Below are positions 49,706 to 57,595 of a stretch of 64,000 nt of DNA, piece after piece. Numbering within the stretch: the stretch's first letter is position 1; each line of letters begins with the position of its first letter. The notes under the pieces were generated by a model. That model worked only from the letters and a program-made list of their open reading frames with translations. It was not told the DNA's origin and did no database searches. This stretch comes from Streptomyces sp. AV19 (GTDB lineage Bacteria > Actinomycetota > Actinomycetes > Streptomycetales > Streptomycetaceae), in assembly GCF_015999245.1 (NCBI RefSeq), contig NZ_JAEAMR010000005.1:1-64000 (forward strand), given 5' to 3'. The position numbers were made by a program, and so were the translations under genes.

Positions 49706-51124
49706 TCAGGTCTCCGGGGTCTCCGGCAGGAGCGGTGGCGCGGAGAGCGGGGCGGGCACGGGGCTGAAGAGGACGGCCCGGAGGACCTTCGGGGCGAAGA
49801 ACTTCGTGTTCGGGGCCGCGAGGGAGCCGACCTCCCGGAAGGCGTCGCCGACGACGGGGTTGCCGGGGACGCGCTGGATGACGCGGTTGAGGTACCAGGC
49901 GATGGGACGGTCGATCGCGCGGGGCCGCACCGCGTTGCCGGTGACGCCGGGGACGGCGCGGTCGCCCCCGGTGGAGATGTCCCACGCCTGCCGGGCGACG
50001 GCGGCCAGGGCGCGCTGCACGCGCCGCGTGGTGGGGGTGCGGCGGGGATCGTCCAGGGTGTCGCGCAGGGCGACGGCGCACAGTGCTGCCACCGACATGC
50101 CCTGCCCGTAGACGGGGTTGAAGGCGCACAGCGCCTCGCCGGTGGCGAGGAAGCCCGCCGGGCGGCGGCCCGGGAGGTCGTAGCGGCGGCGGACGTTGGC
50201 CGCCTTGCGGAAGCCGTGGATGGGGGTGAGGGGTTCGGCCTTCTCCAGCCACTCACGGATCATCGGGTGCGGGAGGCTGGCGGCGAAGTCGAGGTATCCC
50301 GCCTCGTCCGTGGGCGGTTCGTTCCCTCTGAAGCCCGACAGGAGCGCGATCCACCGGTCGCCCTCGACGGGCGCCAGGATCCCGCCGCGCGGCTGTGTGC
50401 CGTCGATCGCCATGTAGACGGCCCGGTAGGTCAGTTCACCGGTGCCCGGTCCGGCCCGGTAGAAGCGCGTGGCGTAGGCGAGGCCCGCGTCGATCGTCTC
50501 CTCGTGCGGCGGCTCGGCGCCGATCGCCCGCAGCCAGGCGGGGGCCCGCGAGGAGCGGCCGGAGGCGTCGAGGACCAGGTCGGCGGTGAGCGTGCGGGTC
50601 TCCTGGCCGGCGCCGCGGGCCCGGACCTGCACGCCGCGTATGCGCGCGGCGTCACCGACGAGGCCGGTCACCTCGGTGCCCTCCAGGACGGTGATCCTGG
50701 GGTCGGCGAGAACGCGGCGGCGGACCAGCCAGTCGGCCAACGGGCGGGAGCCGGTGAGGACATGGGTGCTGGCGGGAGTGCGCCGGATCCAGCCGTTCTC
50801 GTGCCGCTGCAGGATGTCGGTGGGCATGCCGAGGCGTGGGGCGCCGTGCTCGAGCAGTTCCTCCGGCAGGCCGGGCAGCAGTTCCTCCAGCGCGTCCGCC
50901 CCGCCCTTGAGAAAGAGGTGGGCGTGCCGGTCCTGGGGCACGCCGGGGCGGTGCTCGGGGCCGTCGGGGTAGCGGTCGCGCTCGACGACGGTCACGGAGC
51001 CCGCGTGGTCCTTGAGGACGTGGGCCGCCAGAAGCCCGGCGAGGCTTCCTCCGATGACGACCACGTGCCGCTTCGCTCGGTCGGATTCCTGGGCGCGCTC
51101 GGCGCGCGGCGAACCGATTCCCAT
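49706..51124 (-). CDS. FAD-dependent oxidoreductase/monooxygenase
   Basis: 472 residues from ATG 51124. HVVVIGGSLAGLLAAHVLKDHAGSVTVVERD is the FAD-binding dinucleotide fold. LVLDASGRSSRAPAWL and ATGEALCAFNPVYGQGMSVAAL are the GD-type and C-terminal FAD motifs of group A monooxygenases and related halogenases. The tryptophan-halogenase WxWxIP motif is not visible, so hydroxylase or epoxidase is more likely. It converges with the LysR gene. Enzymes of this type often tailor natural products, in line with the polyketide relic nearby. Confidence 0.8.
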   Translation of the reverse strand: MGIGSPRAERAQESDRAKRHVVVIGGSLAGLLAAHVLKDHAGSVTVVERDRYPDGPEHRPGVPQDRHAHLFLKGGADALEELLPGLPEELLEHGAPRLGMPTDILQRHENGWIRRTPASTHVLTGSRPLADWLVRRRVLADPRITVLEGTEVTGLVGDAARIRGVQVRARGAGQETRTLTADLVLDASGRSSRAPAWLRAIGAEPPHEETIDAGLAYATRFYRAGPGTGELTYRAVYMAIDGTQPRGGILAPVEGDRWIALLSGFRGNEPPTDEAGYLDFAASLPHPMIREWLEKAEPLTPIHGFRKAANVRRRYDLPGRRPAGFLATGEALCAFNPVYGQGMSVAALCAVALRDTLDDPRRTPTTRRVQRALAAVARQAWDISTGGDRAVPGVTGNAVRPRAIDRPIAWYLNRVIQRVPGNPVVGDAFREVGSLAAPNTKFFAPKVLRAVLFSPVPAPLSAPPLLPETPET

Positions 51125-51488
51125 GGGTCGATCCTCTCTCCGGCCCGCCTCCCCCCTGGTGGCGGTCCCTGTTGCCGGACGCGATCACCTTACGGATTGA
51201 TCACTAACTTCCACGGGGCAGGTGGTTTCCTTGTCAGGTCCGGGGGACGATGACACCGAAATCCGAACTCGTCCTTCCATCTCCGCCCGAAGGCACAGGG
51301 ATCGGTGCAGCAGAGCGCGGCCGAATCGGTCAGCAGGGGGAGTTGACGTCCCAGGGCGTGCAGGAGCAGTCGACGGCCGTCCAGTCGAACGCACGCTCGT
51401 CCGGTCCCCTCAGGCGGGAGGCTGCGGGATTTGGCGGCCGGACGACTTGGTCCGCTGCCGGGCCTGGAGCCCCGCGCAGAACGGGAGT
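51125..51488. other. No supported gene; upstream region of FAD gene
   Basis: 364 bases with no convincing coding sequence. AAGTTAGTGATCAATCCGTA on the minus strand near 51190-51210 is A/T-rich and partly symmetric around TGATCA, a possible promoter or operator for the FAD gene. Confidence 0.4.
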
Positions 51489-51722
51489 TCAGGGCAGGGG
51501 GCGGAACGAGCGCAGGACAGGCTCGCCGAACAGGTCCACCACAGGCCCGTCGATCCGGAAGCGTTCGAGATTCACCAGGTGGTACTGGACTCCGAACCAC
51601 AGCGGAAACAGAGGGAGTTCGGCACAGATTCTGGCCTCGGCCTCGTGGTAGAGGGAACGCCGTTCTTCGGCGTCGGCGGTGGCGCGGGCCTTGTCGATGA
51701 GGCCGTCCACGTCCGCGTTGCG
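51489..51722 (-). pseudogene. C-terminal fragment of peptide-binding ABC protein
   Basis: The frame reads NADVDGLIDKARATADAEERR, then YHEAEARICAELPLFPLWFG and the final VLRSFRPLP. This is the end of an SBP_bac_5 oligopeptide/nickel-binding lipoprotein, with its usual helical repeat and aromatic strand. More than 400 residues are missing. It joins an unrelated acyltransferase start at about 51723. Confidence 0.7.
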
Positions 51723-51925
51723 GGGGAGGCCAGGCCGACGGGACGGCCGCGTCCGTCCTCCAGCGTGATGTGGCGCAGCAGGCCGCCCGAGGACGCCTCG
51801 CAGTAGCGCAGCCACGCGGGCGAGTCGTACAGCGTTCCCGAGGCGAAGAGCGGTGCGAGCGCGTCCCGCGGAAGGTCGTCCACGCTGTGGTGGACCCGAG
51901 TGGTGAACGGGCCTGCCGAGGTCAT
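51723..51925 (-). pseudogene. N-terminal fragment of GNAT/FemAB-like transferase
   Basis: ATG 51925 overlaps the PhzF-like stop, so it was the next gene of that operon. About 67 residues (VHHSVDDLPRDALAPLFASG, then SPAWLRYCEASSGGLLRHI) match the start of FemAB/GNAT-type acyltransferases as I know them. The rest is replaced, out of frame, by the binding-protein fragment. Confidence 0.55.
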
Positions 51926-52773
51926 GGGAGCATCAGCCTTCCGGAGAGCAGGGGCGTGACTTCGCCGCCCAGCAGCACCGCGCCGTCGTCCTGGACGCGC
52001 AGCAGCAGATGGCCTTGCCGGGCGGGATCCCGGGGTCCCTGGCAGACGCGCACGTCACCACGGAATCCGTCCAGCGCCGCCAGCGCTCCGAGGCCCAGAA
52101 CGGCCCCTCCGGTCGCGTTGTCCTCCGCGCCCGACAGGGACGTGGTGAAGACCCGCACGCGCCACTCACCGGCGCTGTCGGGCGCGGACAGCACCAGACC
52201 GCTGGTCCGTGTCCTGGCGCACAGCTCCAGGACGGCCTCCGCCTCGACCGTGGCGGCCATGAGCTGAGCGGCGTCCGCGCAACGCAGATGGAGCCGGCTG
52301 CGGGACTGACGGGTGATCACCGGCGGTGCCGAGTCCGCCGGGTCCGCGCGGACGAAGTCCGGCCAGCCGGCCTCCTCCAGCTCCAGCGCTCCGGCGTCCT
52401 CGTGCCGGGCCCAGGTGACCGGCCCCTCGCGGTGCACCACCAACTGCTCGCCGCGCTCGTGCCGTACGCGCCACGGCGCGCGGTCCGGTGCGTCCAGGGC
52501 GGTCAGTACGGCGAGCGACGTCTGCAGGCACTGCGCGAGCTCCTCGACGGGCGAGAAGGTGCGCAGCACCACGTCGCCGTCGGCGGCCGCGGTGACGAAC
52601 GCCGTGTCCGGGACGCCCAGCAGCGCGGCGGCGGCCGCCGGGTCGGTGACGGGCTGCCCGGGCGGCACCACCACGGTGTGGTTGCCGCCCGTCGCTCCGC
52701 GTCCGAAGACCCGGCCCCGCCACGTCGCCCCGTGCGCCGTGCCGGCGGACCGGTCGTCCCTCCCGTGGGTCAC
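51922..52773 (-). CDS. PhzF-like isomerase
   Basis: 283 residues from GTG 52773, overlapping the aminotransferase relic's stop. GRVFGRGATGGNHTVVV is the PhzF start, with the usual acidic catalytic residue not evident. TFSPVEELAQCLQTSLAVL and VRVFTTSLSGAEDNATGGAVLGLGALAAL match the two-domain diaminopimelate-epimerase-like fold. PhzF-type enzymes isomerise or epimerise small acids in secondary metabolism. The open frame is intact, but its partners on both sides are broken, so the pathway is probably dead. Confidence 0.7.
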   Translation of the reverse strand: MTHGRDDRSAGTAHGATWRGRVFGRGATGGNHTVVVPPGQPVTDPAAAAALLGVPDTAFVTAAADGDVVLRTFSPVEELAQCLQTSLAVLTALDAPDRAPWRVRHERGEQLVVHREGPVTWARHEDAGALELEEAGWPDFVRADPADSAPPVITRQSRSRLHLRCADAAQLMAATVEAEAVLELCARTRTSGLVLSAPDSAGEWRVRVFTTSLSGAEDNATGGAVLGLGALAALDGFRGDVRVCQGPRDPARQGHLLLRVQDDGAVLLGGEVTPLLSGRLMLP

Positions 52774-53402
52774 CGGTCGCTCCCCGTGGAGTCCGCTTCC
52801 GCCGTCAGGGCCTCGCCCAGAACGGAGACGGAACGCAGCAGTTCGTCCTCGGGGATCGTCAGCGGCGGTGTCCACTTGACGACCGCGCCGTCCGTGCCGC
52901 CCCGCAGGGCGATCACGCCGAGGTCCCGCATCCGGCGGACCACGGACCGGGTGAAGGCCGCGCGGTCGCCGCCCGGTGCCGCCGCGATCCGGACCCCGGT
53001 CATGAGACCGCGGCCGATCGTCTCCAGGCGTACGCCCGGTACGGCGAGTTCGGTCACGGCCCGCACCAGGACGTCACCCAACCCGGCCGCGCGCTGCGGC
53101 AGTTGCTCGCCGAGCAGCGTGTCGACGGTCACCGAACCCGCGGCGCGGCGACGGGGTTCGCGGAGAACGTGCTGGTCTGGCGCAGCGGCGGGACGGCCGC
53201 CAGCAGCTCGCGGGGGCCGGCGGCCAGTGAGACCGGGAGTCCGCCGCCCAGTGCCTTGCCCAGGACGGCGAGGTCCGGCACCCACGTCCTCGTACCGGAA
53301 GCCGACTCCTCGGCCGCCCGCAGGACACCGGCGTACGGCAGGGCGTCCATGCTGCCGCGGGGGTCGCCGTCCGTGCGGTCGAGCAGGAGACGCCCGGGCG
53401 GA
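52770..53402 (-). pseudogene. Class III aminotransferase, truncated and frameshifted
   Basis: One frame carries WVPDLAVLGKALGGGLPVSLAAG (the PLP-binding Lys region), then TFSANPVAA. It then breaks near 53150. Another frame continues DTLLGEQLPQRAAGLGDVLVRAV, then LMTGVRIAAAPGGDRAAF and VKWTPPLTIPEDELLRSVSVL to 52770. The N-terminal 200 residues are absent. The whole is a relic of an ornithine/diaminobutyrate-type enzyme. Confidence 0.75.
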
Positions 53403-53468
53403 CGGACGGGCCGAGGTGCAGGAGGTGTGGGAGCAACGTGCCTGTGATGCCGGGCAGTTGCAGTCACT

Positions 53469-53653
53469 CGGCGAGCTTCCTCATCTGAGCCGGCGGGCTT
53501 CCCCGTTCGGGAAGGAACGCCGGTCAAGCCGCCGGTGACCTCGACACCGTTCTCCCGCAAACGCTTCCTGAGGCGCCATGGAAGCGCGTGGGCGTACGTC
53601 ACGATCGGCACGGGAAGAAGCAGTGTGAAGGTGACCAGAAGAATCAGCGCCAA
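53469..53653 (-). pseudogene. Start of a small membrane protein fused to the relic
   Basis: From 53653 the frame reads a single membrane segment (ILLVTFTLLLPVPIVTYAHAL), then RKRLRENGVEVTGGLTG. It then merges without a stop into the aminotransferase relic. The membrane part is probably the beginning of another gene, cut by the same rearrangement. Confidence 0.4.
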
Positions 53654-53943
53654 CGTGGACTCCCTCCCCGTCCGTACGCCCGATCATATCGGTGTGCTTG
53701 TTGACGATCTACGCTGCCGGGCCAACAAGTCACCCCGTGGTGGAGGCGGTTGAGGAACACGTGGGGAATTGCACGCATGATGGGGGCAGTTGACGCCGAC
53801 GCCGCACCCCGCATCTCGGTTCTGCCCAGGTTGCCGGCCGTCGCGAATGTCCCAGCTCGACAGGGTGCCATGCGGACCACGGCGGGTGGCATCCGGTGAT
53901 GTCCGGACGGGAAATGCTGTCGGCTCTGCCGGTGCCGGGGAAC

Positions 53944-56874
53944 TCACCCTCCCGGGCCGGGGGTGCCGAGCCGTTCGAACACGATGTGCGCCTCGGCCAG
54001 GCACGCCTGGCCGCGGTCGTGCTGGCCGAGATCGAGAAGCGCGTGGCCGAGGGCTGTGAGTGCGTTGGCCCGGCGGTGTTCCAGGCCGACCTCCTTGGCG
54101 ATGACCAGCGCCTGTTCGGCCGCTTCCACCGCCTGGGACGGGTGTCCGGCGGCGCGGCAGGACTCGGCCAGGCCCACCAGCACGCCCGGCATCCGGTCCC
54201 AGGACTCCAGCGCGCGCAGGACCGCCAGGCAGTCGCGGTAGGCCTCGCACGCCGGCCCGAACCGGCCGAGGCCGTGCAGTGCCGTCGCCCGGGCGTAGAT
54301 CATGTGGATCTGGCCGACGCGGTCCCCGAGGTCCTGGAACGTCGCCAGGCTCCGCTCGGCCCGGTGCCGCGCCGACTCCAGTCGTCCGATGGCCACGTCG
54401 GCCAGCGCCGCCATTCCCTCGACGAACGCGCGTGAGGACCGGTTGTCCAGTTCGGCGGCCCGCGTGGCGGCCTCGTCGCACCAGGCCACGACTTCCTCGT
54501 CGCTGTGGTGGCGGATGCCGGTCAGGGCGAGCGCGGAGAGTGCGGGGGCCAACAGGGCGGCTTGCCCGGTCCGTCGGCACAGTGCGATCACCCGCTCGGC
54601 CTCGGCCCGGGCCTGCCGGGTGCGCAGCATCTCCCGCAGCGCCCACACCAGCGTGTAGCGGGCGTACGCCTCGCTGCGCGGCAGGCCCGCGGCGCGCGCG
54701 GCCTCGGCGACGCGTCCGGCCAACTCGCACAACTCCGGCACCGCCATGCCCAGATCGATCAGCTGGATCAGCACCAGCGTCAGATCCGCCAGGACCATCA
54801 CCGGCCCGTCGGGATCCCGGGAGGCCTGCGCGGCCACGGCCAGTACGGCGGTGATCTCCTGCCCGGCCCAGCGCAGGCCCTCGGACAGGCTGTCGAACTT
54901 CGGCTCGGCAACCCTCGGCGTCACCAGGTCGGGGAAGGGGTAGCCGGGCCGGACCACCCGGTACAGGTCGGCCACCGTTACCAGGTAATGCCGCAGCAGC
55001 CGCTCCAGGGCGGCTCGTTCGGCGACGGGGCCTTGCTCCTCGCGAAGCAGCTGGCGCGCGAACAGCCGCAGCAGGTCGTGGTAGTGGTAGCGGCCGGGGT
55101 GCGGGCAGGACAGCAGTCCCAGGTCGGTCAGCGACTCGGCCAGCCGCTCGGCCTCCTGCTCCGGCAGTTCCAGCAGCGCCGCGGCGGCCGCCGACGACAC
55201 CCCCGGTCCGTCGGGCAGGGCCAGCAGCCGGAACGCGCGTGCGGTCTCGGTGTCGAGTTGGTCGTAGCTGAGCCGGAACGACGCGGCGACCGCCAGCTCG
55301 CCGGTCGCCAGCTCGGCCAGGCGGCGGCGCTCGGAGGCCAGCCGTTCGGCCATGTGCGACAACCGCCAGGCCGGGCGGGCGGCCAGCCGGGATGCCGCGG
55401 TCCGCACCGCCAGCGGCAGGAACCCGCAGGCCTCCGCCACCTGCCGGGCCGCGTCGGGTTCGGCGGCCACGCGCGGCTCCCCGGCGATCGCGGCGACCAG
55501 CCGCACCGTCTCCTCGCACGACAGCGGCTCCAGGCCCACCAGCCGCGACATCGGCATGCCCGTCAGCCACACCCGGCTGGTCACCAGCACCGCGCAGGAC
55601 GGACTGCCGGGCTGCAGCGGACCGACCTGGGCGGCGTCGCGGGCGTCGTCCAGCAGCACCAGCACCCGCAGGTTCGCCAGCCGCGACCGGAACAGGGCCG
55701 CCCGCTCCGTGGTCTCCCGGGGGATCGCGGCGTCGGCCACGCCCAGCGCGCCGAGGAAGGCGGCGAGGACGTCGGCGGGGTCGGCGGGGAGGCCGCCGGC
55801 CCCGCGCAGGTTGACGTACAGCTGTCCGTCGGGGAACCGGTCGCGCACGGCGTGGGCGACATGCACGGCGAGCGTGGACTTGCCCACCCCGCCCATGCCC
55901 GACACCCCCACCAACGGCATGGCCGGGCCACCGGAGGCCAGGTCGGCGCACAGGTCCCGCACGAGGTCTTCACGACCGGTGAAGTCGGCGATGTCGGCGG
56001 GCAGTTGCGCCGGAGGGAACGAGGCCGAACCGGCCTGCCCGGCCGGTGCGTCCGGCACCGCCGCGGACGGCGCGGCCAGGTGCGGATCGCCCCGCAATAT
56101 CCCCTGATGAAGCTCGCGCAGACGCGGCCCCGGACCGATCCCCAGCTCCTCGGCGAACACACGGTGGGCGTCGGCGAACACGCCCAGGGCCTCGGCCTGT
56201 CGTCCACTGCGGTAAAGCGCCAGCATCAGCAGCTCCCGCAACGGCTCCAGCAGCGGATGCTGGTTGACCCACATGGTCAGCTCACCGATGGCACCGGCGT
56301 GCCGCCCCACCTCCAGCTCCGTCTCGAGCCACGCCTGGACGGCGAGCAGCCGCCGTTCGCCGAGCCGGGCCCGCTGCGCCTGCGCGTACGGCCCGGGAAG
56401 TCCCGCCAGCGGGTCGCCCTTCCACAGCTCGCACGCCTCCCGCAGCAGCTCGGCCGCACCGGCCGCGTCACCTCCGGCGCGGGCCCGCTCCGCCGCCGTG
56501 ACCCGTTCCTCGAACACCTCGACGTCCAGGCATCCCGCGGGCAGCCGCAGCTCGTAGCCGTTGCCCGCCGACACCAGAACCGTCGGGCGCGTCCGGTCGG
56601 CCTCCAGCACGCGCCGCAGTCGTGAGGCGTAGGTGCGCAGCACCGCCACGGCCTGGGCCGGCGGGTCCTCCCACAAGGCATCGAGGAGTTCATCGATCGA
56701 GACGGCCCGGCCCGCACGCAGTGCCAGGACCGCCAGCACCGCCCGCTGCTGGGGGGAGCCGAGGTCCAGCTCGGTCTCCCCGCGCCGGGCGTACACCGGT
56801 CCGAGGACGCACAAGCGCAGCCGCTCCGCGCTGCCCGCGATCGGCGCGTCGAAGGACTTGCTGATGTTGATCAC
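53944..56874 (-). CDS. AfsR/SARP-family regulator (BTAD, NB-ARC, TPR)
   Basis: 976 residues from GTG 56874. RLCVLGPVYARRGETELDLGSPQQRAVLAVLAL opens an OmpR-like DNA-binding domain followed by a BTAD domain to about residue 250. FTGREDLVRDLCADL then starts an NB-ARC ATPase with VSGMGGVGKSTLAVHVAHAV (Walker A) and VLVLLDDARDAAQVGPL (Walker B). From about residue 600 on are TPR-like helical repeats (YARYTLVWALREMLRTRQAR, GMAALADVAIGRLESARHRAERS). Such proteins activate secondary-metabolite genes in response to ATP and phosphorylation. Three 11-base repeats lie just upstream. It is divergent from the aminopeptidase gene. Confidence 0.92.
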   Translation of the reverse strand: MINISKSFDAPIAGSAERLRLCVLGPVYARRGETELDLGSPQQRAVLAVLALRAGRAVSIDELLDALWEDPPAQAVAVLRTYASRLRRVLEADRTRPTVLVSAGNGYELRLPAGCLDVEVFEERVTAAERARAGGDAAGAAELLREACELWKGDPLAGLPGPYAQAQRARLGERRLLAVQAWLETELEVGRHAGAIGELTMWVNQHPLLEPLRELLMLALYRSGRQAEALGVFADAHRVFAEELGIGPGPRLRELHQGILRGDPHLAAPSAAVPDAPAGQAGSASFPPAQLPADIADFTGREDLVRDLCADLASGGPAMPLVGVSGMGGVGKSTLAVHVAHAVRDRFPDGQLYVNLRGAGGLPADPADVLAAFLGALGVADAAIPRETTERAALFRSRLANLRVLVLLDDARDAAQVGPLQPGSPSCAVLVTSRVWLTGMPMSRLVGLEPLSCEETVRLVAAIAGEPRVAAEPDAARQVAEACGFLPLAVRTAASRLAARPAWRLSHMAERLASERRRLAELATGELAVAASFRLSYDQLDTETARAFRLLALPDGPGVSSAAAAALLELPEQEAERLAESLTDLGLLSCPHPGRYHYHDLLRLFARQLLREEQGPVAERAALERLLRHYLVTVADLYRVVRPGYPFPDLVTPRVAEPKFDSLSEGLRWAGQEITAVLAVAAQASRDPDGPVMVLADLTLVLIQLIDLGMAVPELCELAGRVAEAARAAGLPRSEAYARYTLVWALREMLRTRQARAEAERVIALCRRTGQAALLAPALSALALTGIRHHSDEEVVAWCDEAATRAAELDNRSSRAFVEGMAALADVAIGRLESARHRAERSLATFQDLGDRVGQIHMIYARATALHGLGRFGPACEAYRDCLAVLRALESWDRMPGVLVGLAESCRAAGHPSQAVEAAEQALVIAKEVGLEHRRANALTALGHALLDLGQHDRGQACLAEAHIVFERLGTPGPGG

Positions 56875-56894
56875 CGTTGTGTGAGAGTGCGACC

Positions 56895-56927
56895 GGACAG
56901 GTCTCGGACAGGTCTCGGACAGGTCTT
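56895..56927. promoter_or_regulatory. Three 11-base direct repeats, SARP-type site
   Basis: GGACAGGTCTC begins at 56895, 56906 and 56917 (the last copy ends in TT instead of TC), an exact 11-base period placed 20-53 bases before the regulator's start at 56874. SARP proteins bind directly repeated heptamers spaced by four bases on one face of the helix, which gives the same 11-base period. Confidence 0.75.
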
Positions 56928-57595
56928 CGGGGGCGGCCGAGAGCTCAGAGCTTACAACGGCACGGAAGCCGTGGACAGAAGCCCCCAACAGGTTGGGGAC
57001 GGGGCCGAACAGGCGGGTGGAGACGGCCGGTTTGCGGCGATGGATGGCAGGGGCAACCTTCGCGCCGGATGGGCAAGTCCCGTCGGCCCGGGCTGCCGAC
57101 GTGACAGTCCCGGTCCGGAGAACAGGGCGTATATCGGCCGTATAGGGAAGGTACAACTTCCGTCCAACGGTCCCGGATACCTTCATTCTCATCGCGCTGG
57201 TTCGCCGATGCGACTGCCGCTGAAAACAGCCGGAGAAGGGATGGGAATCGCAGGCCAAGTCCTTTTTCTTCCACGAAGAACTTCTGGCGGTAACAACGCC
57301 GAGCGGAACCGTCGCGGGTGGCCACCCTCCTGGCTTTCCCCGCTCGCACGCGTTACCGCGTCATCGGCGCTCGAGCCCCGCTTCGACGCCGGAGCGACCC
57401 GGTGCGGCCGGCAACTGCCCGGCGGCGCCGAGCTCCTCGCCGTCGTGATCACGGAGCCGTTGCTCCTCGCGGCCGCCACGGCACGGTTCCGCCGACGCGA
57501 CCGACCCGGCTCCCGCCACACGACCTACCCGGCTCACCCGGCCCACCACCCGGCCTTGCCGACCACCGTTGCCCCGCAGTGGAGACACCACAGCC
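56928..57595. other. Divergent intergenic region
   Basis: About 670 bases between the SARP regulator and the aminopeptidase. No gene is supported. GTATATCGGCCGTATAGGG near 57129-57148 is A/T-rich for this DNA and could hold a promoter. The part after 57300 has coding-like bias in no single frame. Confidence 0.45.

Noticed and set aside
49706-51124. Tryptophan-type halogenase
   Set aside because: The overall FAD fold fits, but the WxWxIP motif and halogenase Lys are not visible, so monooxygenase is the safer call.
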